Assembly: GCF_001429185.1 (NCBI RefSeq)
Contig: NZ_LMIW01000015.1
Coordinates: 32,500 to 96,499, forward strand
Direction of reading: 5' to 3'
Source: Terrabacter sp. Root85
GTDB taxonomy: Bacteria > Actinomycetota > Actinomycetes > Actinomycetales > Dermatophilaceae
Length of the DNA: 64,000 nucleotides
The notes beneath the pieces were generated by a model. The model saw nothing but the letters and a program-made list of their open reading frames with translations, did no database searches and was not told where the DNA came from. Shown here in pieces: positions 25,985 through 35,372 of this stretch; the stretch's first letter is position 1; each line of letters starts with the position of its first letter. The position numbers and the translations under genes are program-made.

Positions 25985-26611
25985 GTGCCGTCATCGAGCC
26001 AGTGGGTCGCGTTCCTCGTCGCGTCGATCCTCTTCATCCAGGTCCCGGGCCCCAGCCTGCTCTTCACCATCGGTCGCGCCCTGACCGTCGGGCGGCGCGA
26101 GGCGCTGCTCTCGGTCGTCGGCAACGCCGTCGGCGTCACGGCGCAGGCCGTCTTCGTCGCCGTCGGCCTCGGCGCGGTCGTCGCCGCGAGCATCACCGCG
26201 TACACCGTCATCAAGGTCGCGGGCGCCGCCTACGTCATCTACCTCGGCGTCCAGGCCATCCGCCACCGCCACGACGCCCGGGAGGCCATGGAGGCGCACG
26301 TGTCGGCGAAGCGCGGACACGCGCTGCGCATCGGTGCCGTCGTCGGCCTCACCAACCCGAAGACGATCCTCTTCTTCGTCGCCTTCCTCCCGCAGTTCGT
26401 CAACACCGGCGCGGGCCACGTGGGCGTCCAGATGGCCGTGCTCGGCGGGGTCTTCGGTCTCATGGCCATCTGCAGCGACAGCATGTGGGCGCTGCTCGCC
26501 GCGCGGGCCCGGGAGTGGTTCGCCCGCAAGCCCGCCCGGCTCGACACGCTCGGCGCCACCGGCGGGGTCATGATGGTCGGGCTCGGCGCCGCGATGCTCG
26601 CTCGCGAGTAG
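25985..26611 (+). CDS. LysE/RhtB-family amino-acid exporter
   Basis: A 208-residue exporter with six hydrophobic segments. The LysE signature is at the N-terminus (VASILFIQVPGPSLLFTIG) and the loop AVVGLTNPKTILFFVAFLPQ is diagnostic of the RhtB/LysE family. It would export an amino acid or homoserine-lactone-like solute by proton exchange. GTG start at 25985. It stands alone: divergent from the DinB-family gene, with a 43-nt gap before the fatty-acid genes. Confidence 0.87.
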   Translation: MPSSSQWVAFLVASILFIQVPGPSLLFTIGRALTVGRREALLSVVGNAVGVTAQAVFVAVGLGAVVAASITAYTVIKVAGAAYVIYLGVQAIRHRHDAREAMEAHVSAKRGHALRIGAVVGLTNPKTILFFVAFLPQFVNTGAGHVGVQMAVLGGVFGLMAICSDSMWALLAARAREWFARKPARLDTLGATGGVMMVGLGAAMLARE

Positions 26612-26654
26612 TCGCGCATCCCGAGCGCACCCGATCCGGATCTGTTTGACTGAC

Positions 26655-28109
26655 ATGGTGGCAACCCCTCAGGTCACGTCTCCTGCGGATCGGCACGACC
26701 CCCTCCAGCGGGTCCGCGAGCACGAGCGTGCACTCGAACAGGTGGGGAGGGCGTATGCCGCCCTGCCGCCCGACCGGCCCGTCCGGCTCGCGAAGCGCAC
26801 GTCCAACCTCTTCCGCGACCGCAGCGCCACCGACTCCCCCGGGCTGGACCTCTCGGCCATGACCGGCGTCGTCGAGGTCCGCCCCGGCGTCGACGGCGGT
26901 CCGGCGACCGCGCTCGTCGGGGGTCTGACGACGTACGAGCAGCTCGTCGACGAGCTCCTGCCACACGGCTTCGTGCCACTCGTCGTGCCGCAGCTGCGCA
27001 CCATCACGATCGGCGGGGCCGTCACGGGTCTCGGCATCGAGGCGGCGTCGTTCCGCAACGGCCTGCCGCACGAGTCGGTGCACGCGATGCGGATCCTCAC
27101 CGGGGACGGCGCGGTCGTGACGGCGACGCCCGACGGCGACCACGCCGACCTCTTCCACACCTTCCCCAACTCCTACGGCTCGCTCGGCTACGCGCTCGAC
27201 CTCGTCATCGAGCTCGAGCCCGCCCGGCCGTACGTCGCCCTGCGGCACGTGCGGTTCGACTCGGTGCGCGCACTCACCGACGCGGTCGACGTCGTGCTGT
27301 CGTCCCAGACGTGGGACGGCGACCGGGTCGACTTCGTCGACGGCGTCGTCTTCGGCGCCACCGAGGCCTACCTCTGCCTCGGACGCTGGACCGACCACCT
27401 CGAGGGCCAGGCCCGGCCGAGCGACTACACGGGCGAGCACGTCTTCTACCGCTCGATCCAGCAGCGGCGCACCGACGTGCTGACCGCCCACGACTACCTC
27501 TGGCGCTGGGACACCGACTGGTTCTGGTGCAGCCGGGCCTTCGGCGCCCAGGTCCCGGCGATCCGCCGGCTCTGGCCGCGGCACCTGCTGCGCAGCGACG
27601 TCTACTGGCGGATCGTCGCCTTCGAGAACCGGCACCGCGTCATGGGCCGGCTCGACCGGCTGCGCGGACTGCCCGACCGCGAGCGCGTCGTGCAGGACGT
27701 CGAGATCCCGCTCGCGCGCACGGCCGAGTTCGTCGACTGGTTCCTGCGCGAGGTGCCGATCGAACCGGTCTGGCTGTGCCCGATCCAGCTGCGCCCGGCT
27801 CCGGGCACGGCCCCCGACGAGACGCCGTGGCCGCTCTACCCGATGCGCCGGGACGAGCGCTACGTCAACGTCGGCTTCTGGTCGACGGTCGCCATCGAGC
27901 CGGGCGCGGCCGACGGCGACGTCAACCGCCGCATCGAGGCCGAGGTGACCCGGCTCGGCGGCCACAAGTCGCTCTACTCCGACGCGTACTACGACGAGGG
28001 GACCTTCGCCGCCCTCTACGGCGGCACGGCATACGCCCCCGTCAAGCGCAGGTACGACCCGGGGGGACGGTTCCCGACGCTCTACGAGAAGGCGGTGCAG
28101 GCTCGATGA
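26655..28109 (+). CDS. FAD-linked reductase of 10-methyl fatty acid (tuberculostearate) synthesis
   Basis: A 484-residue FAD-binding oxidoreductase related to mycobacterial BfaA/TmsA. The FAD_binding_4 fold is seen in TGVVEVRPGVDGGPATALVG and LRTITIGGAVTGLGIEAASF, with C-terminal substrate-domain phrases LRRTDV-DYLWRWDTDWFW and YSDAYYDEGTFAALYGG. In the known pathway this enzyme reduces a 10-methylene acyl intermediate to the 10-methyl-branched acyl chain. Its stop overlaps the methyltransferase start as ATGA, confirming the pair. The ATG at 26655 is preferred over the TTG at 26646. Confidence 0.87.
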   Translation: MVATPQVTSPADRHDPLQRVREHERALEQVGRAYAALPPDRPVRLAKRTSNLFRDRSATDSPGLDLSAMTGVVEVRPGVDGGPATALVGGLTTYEQLVDELLPHGFVPLVVPQLRTITIGGAVTGLGIEAASFRNGLPHESVHAMRILTGDGAVVTATPDGDHADLFHTFPNSYGSLGYALDLVIELEPARPYVALRHVRFDSVRALTDAVDVVLSSQTWDGDRVDFVDGVVFGATEAYLCLGRWTDHLEGQARPSDYTGEHVFYRSIQQRRTDVLTAHDYLWRWDTDWFWCSRAFGAQVPAIRRLWPRHLLRSDVYWRIVAFENRHRVMGRLDRLRGLPDRERVVQDVEIPLARTAEFVDWFLREVPIEPVWLCPIQLRPAPGTAPDETPWPLYPMRRDERYVNVGFWSTVAIEPGAADGDVNRRIEAEVTRLGGHKSLYSDAYYDEGTFAALYGGTAYAPVKRRYDPGGRFPTLYEKAVQAR

Positions 28110-29386
28110 CCTTGACAGTGGGACAGGCATTCGACCAGGTGTTCGGCCCCGGGGCCCCGGTGCGGGTCGTCGCGTGGGACGGCTCGGAGGGCGGCAGCCC
28201 CGACGGGCTCGTGCTGCGCCTGACCAACCCCGACGCGCTCAACCACCTCCTGACCGCGCCCGGCGAGCTCGGCCTCGCCCGCGCGTACCTGCTCGGTGAC
28301 CTCGTCATCGACGGGATCGACGAGGCCGACCCCTACGACGTGCTGCGCGTCGTCGGCGACGGGCTCACCCCGCGCCGCCCCTCGCGGCACGAGGCGACGG
28401 AGCTGGCGCGCTTCGTCGCCCACCACCGGCCGCACGCCCCGACCCTGCCGCCGGAGGAGACGCCGGGGCAGCTGCGTCGGCTGGCACACGGGTTGCGGCA
28501 CGCCCGGACACGCGACGCCGAAGCCATCAGCCACCACTACGACGTGTCGAACGCCTTCTACGAGAAGGTCCTCGGCCCCTCGATGACCTACACCTGCGCG
28601 TGCTTCCCCACCGACGAGGCCTCGCTCGAGGACGCCCAGGCGTACAAGTACGACCTCGTCGCCCGGAAGCTCGGCCTGCGGCCGGGCATGCGCCTGCTCG
28701 ACGTCGGGTGCGGCTGGGGCGGCATGGTGCGCCACGCGGTGCGGCACTACGGCGTCACGGCGCTCGGGGTGACGCTCTCGCGCGAGCAGGCGACGTGGGC
28801 GCAGGCCGCGATCGAGGCCGAGGGCCTGGCCGATCGGGCCGAGGTCCGGCACGGCGACTACCGGGACGTCTCCGAGCGCGGCTTCGACGCGATCAGCTCG
28901 ATCGGGCTGACCGAGCACATCGGGGTCGGCAACTACCCCGCCTACTTCCGCTTCCTGCGCGAGCGGCTGCGGGACGAGGGCCGCCTGCTCAACCACTGCA
29001 TCACCCGCCCCGACAACCAGCACCCGGGACTGCCGCCCCGCGGCTTCATCAACCGCTACGTCTTCCCCGACGGCGAACTGACCGGCAGCGGCGACATCGT
29101 GCGGGTCATGGAGGACGAGGGCTTCGAGGTGCGCCACCACGAGAACCTCCGCGAGCACTACGCCCGCACGTGCGCGGCGTGGAACGCCAACCTCGCCAAG
29201 AGCTGGGAGGACTGCGTCGAGATCGCCGGTCTCGGCACCGCTCGGGTCTGGGGCCTCTACCTCGCGGGGTCGCGGCTGGCCTTCGAACGCAACGAGATCC
29301 AGCTGCACCAGGTGCTGGCCTCGCGCACGAGCACGGAGGGGGTGTCGGGCTTCACGCTGCGGCCGCGGTTCGAGCCCAGCGCCTGA
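28106..29386 (+). CDS. SAM-dependent acyl-chain methyltransferase (cyclopropane-synthase type, tuberculostearate pathway)
   Basis: A 426-residue cyclopropane-fatty-acid-synthase-like methyltransferase matching mycobacterial BfaB/UfaA1 (TmsB). SAM motif I is LLDVGCGWGGMVRHAV. The bicarbonate/active-site region includes ISHHYDVSNAFYEKVLG and SMTYTCACFPT, and the SSIGLTEHIGVGNYP loop carries the conserved EHIG motif. The family methylenates the double bond of an oleoyl phospholipid at C10. Together with the upstream reductase this yields 10-methylstearic (tuberculostearic) acid in membrane lipids. Translationally coupled to the reductase by ATGA. Confidence 0.88.
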   Translation: MTLTVGQAFDQVFGPGAPVRVVAWDGSEGGSPDGLVLRLTNPDALNHLLTAPGELGLARAYLLGDLVIDGIDEADPYDVLRVVGDGLTPRRPSRHEATELARFVAHHRPHAPTLPPEETPGQLRRLAHGLRHARTRDAEAISHHYDVSNAFYEKVLGPSMTYTCACFPTDEASLEDAQAYKYDLVARKLGLRPGMRLLDVGCGWGGMVRHAVRHYGVTALGVTLSREQATWAQAAIEAEGLADRAEVRHGDYRDVSERGFDAISSIGLTEHIGVGNYPAYFRFLRERLRDEGRLLNHCITRPDNQHPGLPPRGFINRYVFPDGELTGSGDIVRVMEDEGFEVRHHENLREHYARTCAAWNANLAKSWEDCVEIAGLGTARVWGLYLAGSRLAFERNEIQLHQVLASRTSTEGVSGFTLRPRFEPSA

Positions 29387-29394
29387 CCGAGGGC

Positions 29395-29934
29395 CTAGCC
29401 CGAACCACCGAGGTCGACGTCGTAGGCCTCGTAGACGAGGTCGCCGCCCTTCTGGCGGTGGCGCACGAGCCGGCCGACGAGGACCGTCAGCTCCTCCCGG
29501 AAGACGGGCAGGTCGGCCATCGTGCCGCCGTGCTCGAGCACCGCGAGGTAGCCGTGCAGGGCCTCGCGCAGGTCGCGGTGCTCCTCGAGCAGCCGCTCGA
29601 CGCGGACCGAGAGCCGCGGCGCGCTGCGCCGGGCCCGGTCGTAGATGCCGCCCGGGCTCTCGGTCAGCGCGACGTGGTCGTCGAAGTCGTGCGCCAGCTC
29701 GGCGAGGGCCGCCCGCACCCGCTCGCGCCACATCCCGCCGCGGGCGATCGGCGCCTCGAGCGCGAGGTCGACGGCGGCGACGGAGTCACGCAGCTCGGAC
29801 CGGTGTCGCCGCACTCGTTCGAGATGGACGGCGAGGTCGGCGGCGGTCTCGACCCGGCCACGATCGAACCCCTGCGCATCGAGCTGGCCCGCCGGGGCGA
29901 GGGGCGGGATGGCGGCATTCGGCTGGACGTTCAT
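29395..29934 (-). CDS. Hemerythrin-like (HHE) domain protein
   Basis: A 179-residue helical protein with a spread of histidines and acidic residues fitting a hemerythrin HHE domain: HDFDDHVALTESPGG, then VERLLEEHRDLREALHGYLA and LVRHRQKGGDLVYEAYD. Such domains bind a non-haem di-iron centre and handle O2, NO or oxidative stress. The ATG at 29934 follows GGAGGT with 7-nt spacing. It is divergent from the persulfide operon and convergent with the methyltransferase (8 nt apart). The iron ligands are only partly recognisable, so the assignment is moderate. Confidence 0.68.
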   Translation of the reverse strand: MNVQPNAAIPPLAPAGQLDAQGFDRGRVETAADLAVHLERVRRHRSELRDSVAAVDLALEAPIARGGMWRERVRAALAELAHDFDDHVALTESPGGIYDRARRSAPRLSVRVERLLEEHRDLREALHGYLAVLEHGGTMADLPVFREELTVLVGRLVRHRQKGGDLVYEAYDVDLGGSG

Positions 29935-30012
29935 GGCGCGACCTCCGTGCCCTCCATGGTCGCGCCGCAGTGCCCGGTTCGTCCAGAGTCCAGCCGCCCA
30001 CGATTCGCTCGG

Positions 30013-30028
30013 ATACCCCCTGGGGTAT
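30013..30028. promoter_or_regulatory. CstR/CsoR-type operator upstream of the CoA-disulfide reductase gene
   Basis: ATACCCCCTGGGGTAT has 7-bp perfect arms (ATACCCC and GGGGTAT) around CT, 10 nt before the start codon. This is the GC-tract palindrome recognised by the CsoR/CstR family; the cognate repressor is probably the gene at 31681-31941. Confidence 0.72.
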
Positions 30029-30037
30029 TATCAGGGC

Positions 30038-31678
30038 ATGGAACACATCATCATCGGCGGCGTCGCGGGCGGCATGAGTGCCGCCACGCGCCTGCGCCGG
30101 CTCGACGAGGACGCCCACATCACCGTCGTCGAGCGCAGCGGGCACGTGTCCTTCGCCAACTGCGGCCTGCCGTACCACGTCGGCGGCGTCATCGAGGACC
30201 GCGGGTCCCTGCTGCTCCAGACGCCGGCGTCCCTCGGGCGCCGCTTCGGGCTCGACGTACGCGTCGGCACCGAGGCCGTGCAGATCGACCGCGAGCGCCG
30301 GGTCGTCGTCGTGCGCGAGCTCGCCACCGACACCGTGTCCGGGCTGCCCTACGACCACGTGCTCCTCTCCCCCGGCGCGCGGCCGGTCCGGCCGCCGATC
30401 CCGGGCATCGAGCGCGCCCTCTCGCTGCGCGACATCGAGGACACCGACGCCCTCGTCGCGGCCAGCACTCCGGCCCGCACCGCCGCGATCATCGGCGGCG
30501 GATTCATCGGGCTGGAGCTCGCCGAGAACCTCACCCGCCGCGGCATCGCCGTCACGGTCGTCGAAGCCGCCGACCAGGTCATGACGCCACTCGACCCCGA
30601 GATGGTCGCCCCCGTCCACGACCACCTCCGCGCCTCCGGCGTGGTCCTGCGGCTCGGTGCATCCGTCACGGCCGTCGGACCCGACACGGTGACGCTCGCG
30701 ACCGGCGAGCACGTCCCCGCCGACCTCGTCGTCTCGGCCGTCGGCGTCCGGCCCGACACGCGCCTGGCCGACGACGCCGGACTCGAGACGGGCCGCCTCG
30801 GCGGCATCCTCGTCGACAGCAGGTTCCGCACGAGCGACCCGCGGATCCTCGCCGTCGGTGATGCCGTCGAGAAGCGCGACGCCCTCGACGGGGAGCAGGT
30901 CCTCGTGCCGCTCGCCAACACCGCGAACCGACAGGGCCGCATGGCTGCCGACGTCATGGCCGGCCTCCCGGCCCACGACCGGCCCGTGCTCGGCACCGCG
31001 ATCGTCGGCGTCTTCGGCCTGCAGGTCGCGACGACCGGCTGGAGCGAGAAGCGCCTCGTCGCCGCCGGGCGCCCGCACCGCGTCGTCCACACGCACCCGG
31101 CGTCGCACGCGACGTACTACCCCGGCGCCGAGGGTATGAGCCTCAAGCTCCTCGTCGACCGCGACACCGACGCGATCCTCGGCGCGCAGGGCGTCGGCCG
31201 CGAGGGCGTCGACAAGCGCATCGACGTCATCGCGACCGCCATGACCGGCGGTCTGACGGCGTCAGCCCTCGCCGACCTCGAGCTGGCCTACGCCCCTGCG
31301 TTCGCCTCGGCCAAGGACCCCGTCAACATGCTCGGCTACGTCGCCGACAACCTCCGCACGGGCGTCAGCCGCTCGGTCCAGTGGCACGAGCTGGCGGACG
31401 CCGTGGCGGACGGCGCGGTCCTCGTCGACGTGCGCACCCACGAGGAGCACGAGTCCGGGGCCATCCCGGGCGCGGTCCTCATCCCGGTCGACGAGCTCCG
31501 CGGACGCCTCGACGAGATCCCGCCCGGCCCGGTCGTCGTGCACTGCGCGGTCGGCCAGCGCGGCCACACCGCCGCCCGGGTGCTCGCGCACGCCGGTCGC
31601 GAGGTGCGCAACCTCGACGGCGGCTACCGCACCTGGCTCGCCGGCACGGGCCTCCGCCACCCGGTGCTGGCCCACTGA
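30038..31678 (+). CDS. CoA-disulfide reductase fused to a rhodanese domain (CoADR-RHD)
   Basis: A 546-residue flavoprotein. The FAD fold begins GGVAGGMSAATRLRRL, the single redox Cys is C42 in FANCGLPYHVGG, and the NADH fold is AIIGGGFIGLELAENL. The FAD ribityl-binding VGDAVE and the dimerisation domain (ATYYPGAEGMSLKLL) follow. Residues ~440-546 are a rhodanese with active Cys503 in VHCAVGQRGHTAARV. CoADR-RHD enzymes reduce CoA persulfide/polysulfide and release sulfide. Start: ATG at 30038, directly after the operator. Confidence 0.9.
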   Translation: MEHIIIGGVAGGMSAATRLRRLDEDAHITVVERSGHVSFANCGLPYHVGGVIEDRGSLLLQTPASLGRRFGLDVRVGTEAVQIDRERRVVVVRELATDTVSGLPYDHVLLSPGARPVRPPIPGIERALSLRDIEDTDALVAASTPARTAAIIGGGFIGLELAENLTRRGIAVTVVEAADQVMTPLDPEMVAPVHDHLRASGVVLRLGASVTAVGPDTVTLATGEHVPADLVVSAVGVRPDTRLADDAGLETGRLGGILVDSRFRTSDPRILAVGDAVEKRDALDGEQVLVPLANTANRQGRMAADVMAGLPAHDRPVLGTAIVGVFGLQVATTGWSEKRLVAAGRPHRVVHTHPASHATYYPGAEGMSLKLLVDRDTDAILGAQGVGREGVDKRIDVIATAMTGGLTASALADLELAYAPAFASAKDPVNMLGYVADNLRTGVSRSVQWHELADAVADGAVLVDVRTHEEHESGAIPGAVLIPVDELRGRLDEIPPGPVVVHCAVGQRGHTAARVLAHAGREVRNLDGGYRTWLAGTGLRHPVLAH

Positions 31679-31680
31679 CC

Positions 31681-32758
<1,078 letters not shown>

Positions 32759-32816
32759 GCCGCCATCCTGCTGGGCGCGCACCGGTCGGGCCACTCCTGC
32801 GCAGGCGCCCCCCCCC

Positions 32817-32872
32817 GTCAACATTGGTTGACGGACCCGGCCACGCGGCCTACGCTGTCAACAGAAGTTGAC
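32817..32872 (+). promoter_or_regulatory. Promoter with two GTCAAC-N4-GTTGAC palindromes upstream of the small HTH gene
   Basis: GTCAACATTGGTTGAC (32817-32832) and GTCAACAGAAGTTGAC (32857-32872) share identical 6-bp arms, spaced 40 bp centre to centre (about four helical turns). Between them a -35-like TTGACG (32828-32833) and a -10-like TACGCT (32851-32856) are 17 nt apart. One palindrome therefore overlaps the -35 and the other covers the start point, as in a cooperative autorepressor site. Confidence 0.65.
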
Positions 32873-32896
32873 ACGGCACGGGAGGTGACCGCCGCG

Positions 32897-33118
32897 ATGA
32901 CGAAGGAGGTCGACGACATGCTCCAGCTGGCTCGGGCCACCGGTGACGACGACCCGCGCGCCGCCCTCGCCGCGGCGCGCGAGCTGCGGCGCACCGCCGA
33001 CCGCACCGAGGCCGCCGTGGTCCGGCGCGCCCGCAACCAGGGCCTGGCCTGGGCCGAGATCGCCGAGCAGCTCGGCGTCAGCCGCCAGGCCGTCCACCAG
33101 AAGTACGGCAAGCGCTAG
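32897..33118 (+). CDS. Small HTH DNA-binding protein
   Basis: A 73-residue protein. The N-terminal part is helical and acidic (MTKEVDDMLQLARATGDDDP, ELRRTADRTEAAVVRRAR). The C-terminal part is a helix-turn-helix (GLAWAEIAEQLGVSRQAVHQ) ending in a basic KYGKR. No effector domain is present, so it resembles the short actinobacterial HTH regulators that act as autorepressors. It lies directly behind the paired palindromes at 32817-32872, its probable operators. ATG at 32897 with GGAGG 11 nt upstream; a GTG at 32885 is possible. Confidence 0.8.
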   Translation: MTKEVDDMLQLARATGDDDPRAALAAARELRRTADRTEAAVVRRARNQGLAWAEIAEQLGVSRQAVHQKYGKR

Positions 33119-33128
33119 GGCAGGGCGC

Positions 33129-33749
33129 TCAGCCCTCGCGGTGCAGCACGACCACGGTGTCGAGCGCGACGCGCTCACCGTCGTCGGTCGCGACCGGACG
33201 CTCCCGGATGCCCGACTGCAGGGCCGCGACGGGAAGCCCCTCGGCCCGGTCGAGCACCTCCTCGGGGTCGTAGAGCACGGCCCGGTCGCTCGGGCCGCCC
33301 CAGCCCTCGGCGAGGTTGCGACCGGCGTGGCCGACGACGACGACCAGGCCGCCCGGGCGCACCGCCTCGACGGCCGAGCGCAGCGCCTGCCGCCACTGCT
33401 CGGCCGGCAGCTGGAGGTAGCAGAGCAACGCGAGGTCGTAGGCGGCCGGGCCGCCGGGCGTCGACAGCGTCGCGTCGGCGACGACCGCGGTCAGCCGGCC
33501 CAGGTCGTCGCCGAGACGGTCGGCCGCGAGCGACCGCATCCGCTCCACGGCCACCGGCGAGTAGTCCGACGCCGTGACCACCCAGCCCTGCTCGACCATC
33601 CAGATCGCGTTGCGCCCCTCGCCCGCGGCGAGGTCGACCGCGTGACCCGGCGTCAGCGGGCCGATGATCTCGGCGACGAAGCGGTTCGGCTCGGCCGACC
33701 ACACGAGGTCGTGGGCGGCATACCGCTCGTCCCAGTCCTTGGCGTCCAC
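33129..33749 (-). CDS. Class I SAM-dependent methyltransferase
   Basis: A 206-residue methyltransferase of the TehB-like type. It begins WDERYAAHDLVWSAEPNRFV, with SAM motif I AVDLAAGEGRNAIWMVEQGW and the acidic ribose contact in VTASDYSPVAVERM. A VRPGGLVVVVGHAG strand (motif post-III) follows. A small-molecule substrate is likely. The ATG at 33749 is behind GAGGAGAG. Convergent with the HTH gene (10 nt apart) and divergent from the flavodoxin gene. Confidence 0.83.
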   Translation of the reverse strand: MDAKDWDERYAAHDLVWSAEPNRFVAEIIGPLTPGHAVDLAAGEGRNAIWMVEQGWVVTASDYSPVAVERMRSLAADRLGDDLGRLTAVVADATLSTPGGPAAYDLALLCYLQLPAEQWRQALRSAVEAVRPGGLVVVVGHAGRNLAEGWGGPSDRAVLYDPEEVLDRAEGLPVAALQSGIRERPVATDDGERVALDTVVVLHREG

Positions 33750-33881
33750 GGTGACTCTCCTCGTCGTCGGCTGGCGACCCGGTGGAGGCCGCGAATCCCA
33801 TTGTGTCGCGGCACGTCTCGTGCGTCACGATTCGTACGCGCCCACGCACGCCGCGCGTAGCGTGGATGGCGGAAGGGATCC

Positions 33882-34406
33882 ATGATGAACGTCCTCATCG
33901 TCCACGAGTCCATGTTCGGCAACACCCGCGAGATCGCCTCGGCCATCGCCGACGGGCTGCGCCGTGGCAGACCGGTCGAGGACGGTGACGTCCGGCTCGT
34001 CCACGTCGACGACGCCCCGACCGTCATCCCCGACGACGTCGACCTGCTGCTCGTCGGCGGACCCACGCACGCCCTCGGCATGACCCGCCCGAAGACGCGC
34101 GAGGACGCGACGACGAAGGGCGGCACCGCCGCACACGAGGGCGTCCGCGAGTGGATCGAGTCCGTGACACCGCGGCCCGAGCTCCCCGTCGTCACCTTCG
34201 ACACGCGCGTGCACGTCAAGATGCTGCCGGGGTCGGCCGCGAGCGCCGCGGCGAAGTCCTTGCGGCACCACGGATTCGGTCGCGCCGAGCGCGGCGAGAC
34301 CTTCTGGGTCCAGGGCACCCCCGGACCCATCGAGGCGGGCGAGCTCGACCGCGCCCGCGAGTGGGGCACCGAGCTGGCCTCACGCGTCACCCACGGCGTC
34401 GCCTGA
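33882..34406 (+). CDS. Flavodoxin-like FMN protein
   Basis: A 174-residue flavodoxin fold protein. The FMN-phosphate loop is IVHESMFGNTREIASAIADG; the second loop is VGGPTHALGMTRPKT. Longer than electron-carrier flavodoxins, it carries a mid-protein insertion (KTREDATTKGGTAAHEGVRE). It may donate electrons to an unidentified partner. Two consecutive ATG codons (33882, 33885) follow GGAAGGG; the first is chosen. It stands alone, with no redox partner nearby. Confidence 0.83.
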   Translation: MMNVLIVHESMFGNTREIASAIADGLRRGRPVEDGDVRLVHVDDAPTVIPDDVDLLLVGGPTHALGMTRPKTREDATTKGGTAAHEGVREWIESVTPRPELPVVTFDTRVHVKMLPGSAASAAAKSLRHHGFGRAERGETFWVQGTPGPIEAGELDRAREWGTELASRVTHGVA

Positions 34407-34421
34407 TGCCGGCGGGTCCCT

Positions 34422-35363
34422 TCAGACGAGGGAGTCGAGCCAGGGCTCGAGGTGCCCGAGCACGTCATCGGGCGCCTCGAGCTGAGGCGTGTGGCCCATC
34501 CCGTCGAGCCAGGCCGTGCGCCAGGCCGGATTGAGCCGCGCGGCGCGGCGGGCGGCCGAGACGGGCACGAGGCGGTCGCTGGTGCCGTGGATGAGCAGCA
34601 CCGGGCGGTCGAGGTCACGCATGATCCGGTCGTACTCGCGGCGCCCGCGGAGCACGCGCAGCAGCGACCGCGCGGCACCGAGGAACTCGCCCTCGGGGTC
34701 CGGGAGCGACCGGCGCCAGGCGGCGAGCTCGATCCCGGCCTCGACGACGTCGTCGTCGGCACGTGACGGGTCGGCGAAGCACAGTGCCACAGTGCCGAGC
34801 ACGCGCTGCCGGTCCGAGACGCTCTTGTTGTAGCGGGTGAGCACGAGCTCGCCGACGCGCGGCACGGCATACATCGCGAAGGTGGCGGCGACCTGGGGGT
34901 CGGGCCGCGCACCGGGGTTGGGCAGCGCGGGGTCGACGAGCGCGAGACCCACGACCTGCTCGGGGCGACGGTCGGCGAGCAGCAGGCTCACCATGCCGCC
35001 CATCGAGTTGCCGACGAGGACGACGGGGCGGCCGAGCACCTCGTGGACGAAGCGGCTGAGCAGGGCCGCGTTGTGGTTGACGCTCGTCGCACGACCGAGG
35101 GCCGGGCTCAGCCCGAAGCCCGGCAGGTCGATCGCGACGACCCGGCGACGGGCGGCGAGCGCCGGTGCGATGCCGACCCAGTTGAGGTGCGAACCGCCCA
35201 GACCGTGGACGAGGACCACCGGTGGCGCCTCGGGCACCTCCGGATCCGCGTCGGGGCCGCCGAAGTCGACCCAGTGGACGGGGCCGTCGAGGTCGATGGT
35301 GCGGCCGACCCCTCCCCACGGGGACGCGATGTCGGTCGGAGCGGTGGACGGCGGGGTCGTCAT
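34422..35363 (-). CDS. Alpha/beta-fold hydrolase
   Basis: A 313-residue alpha/beta hydrolase. The oxyanion-hole region is VVLVHGLGGSHLNW, the nucleophile elbow is GNSMGGMVSLLLADR, the acid is in HGTSDRLVPVSAARR and the His in LDGMGHTPQLEAP. The triad is complete. No signal peptide, so cytoplasmic; the substrate (ester or carbon-carbon bond) cannot be inferred. It ends 15 nt beyond the flavodoxin stop, in convergent orientation. Confidence 0.87.
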   Translation of the reverse strand: MTTPPSTAPTDIASPWGGVGRTIDLDGPVHWVDFGGPDADPEVPEAPPVVLVHGLGGSHLNWVGIAPALAARRRVVAIDLPGFGLSPALGRATSVNHNAALLSRFVHEVLGRPVVLVGNSMGGMVSLLLADRRPEQVVGLALVDPALPNPGARPDPQVAATFAMYAVPRVGELVLTRYNKSVSDRQRVLGTVALCFADPSRADDDVVEAGIELAAWRRSLPDPEGEFLGAARSLLRVLRGRREYDRIMRDLDRPVLLIHGTSDRLVPVSAARRAARLNPAWRTAWLDGMGHTPQLEAPDDVLGHLEPWLDSLV

Positions 35364-35372
35364 GACCGCAGG

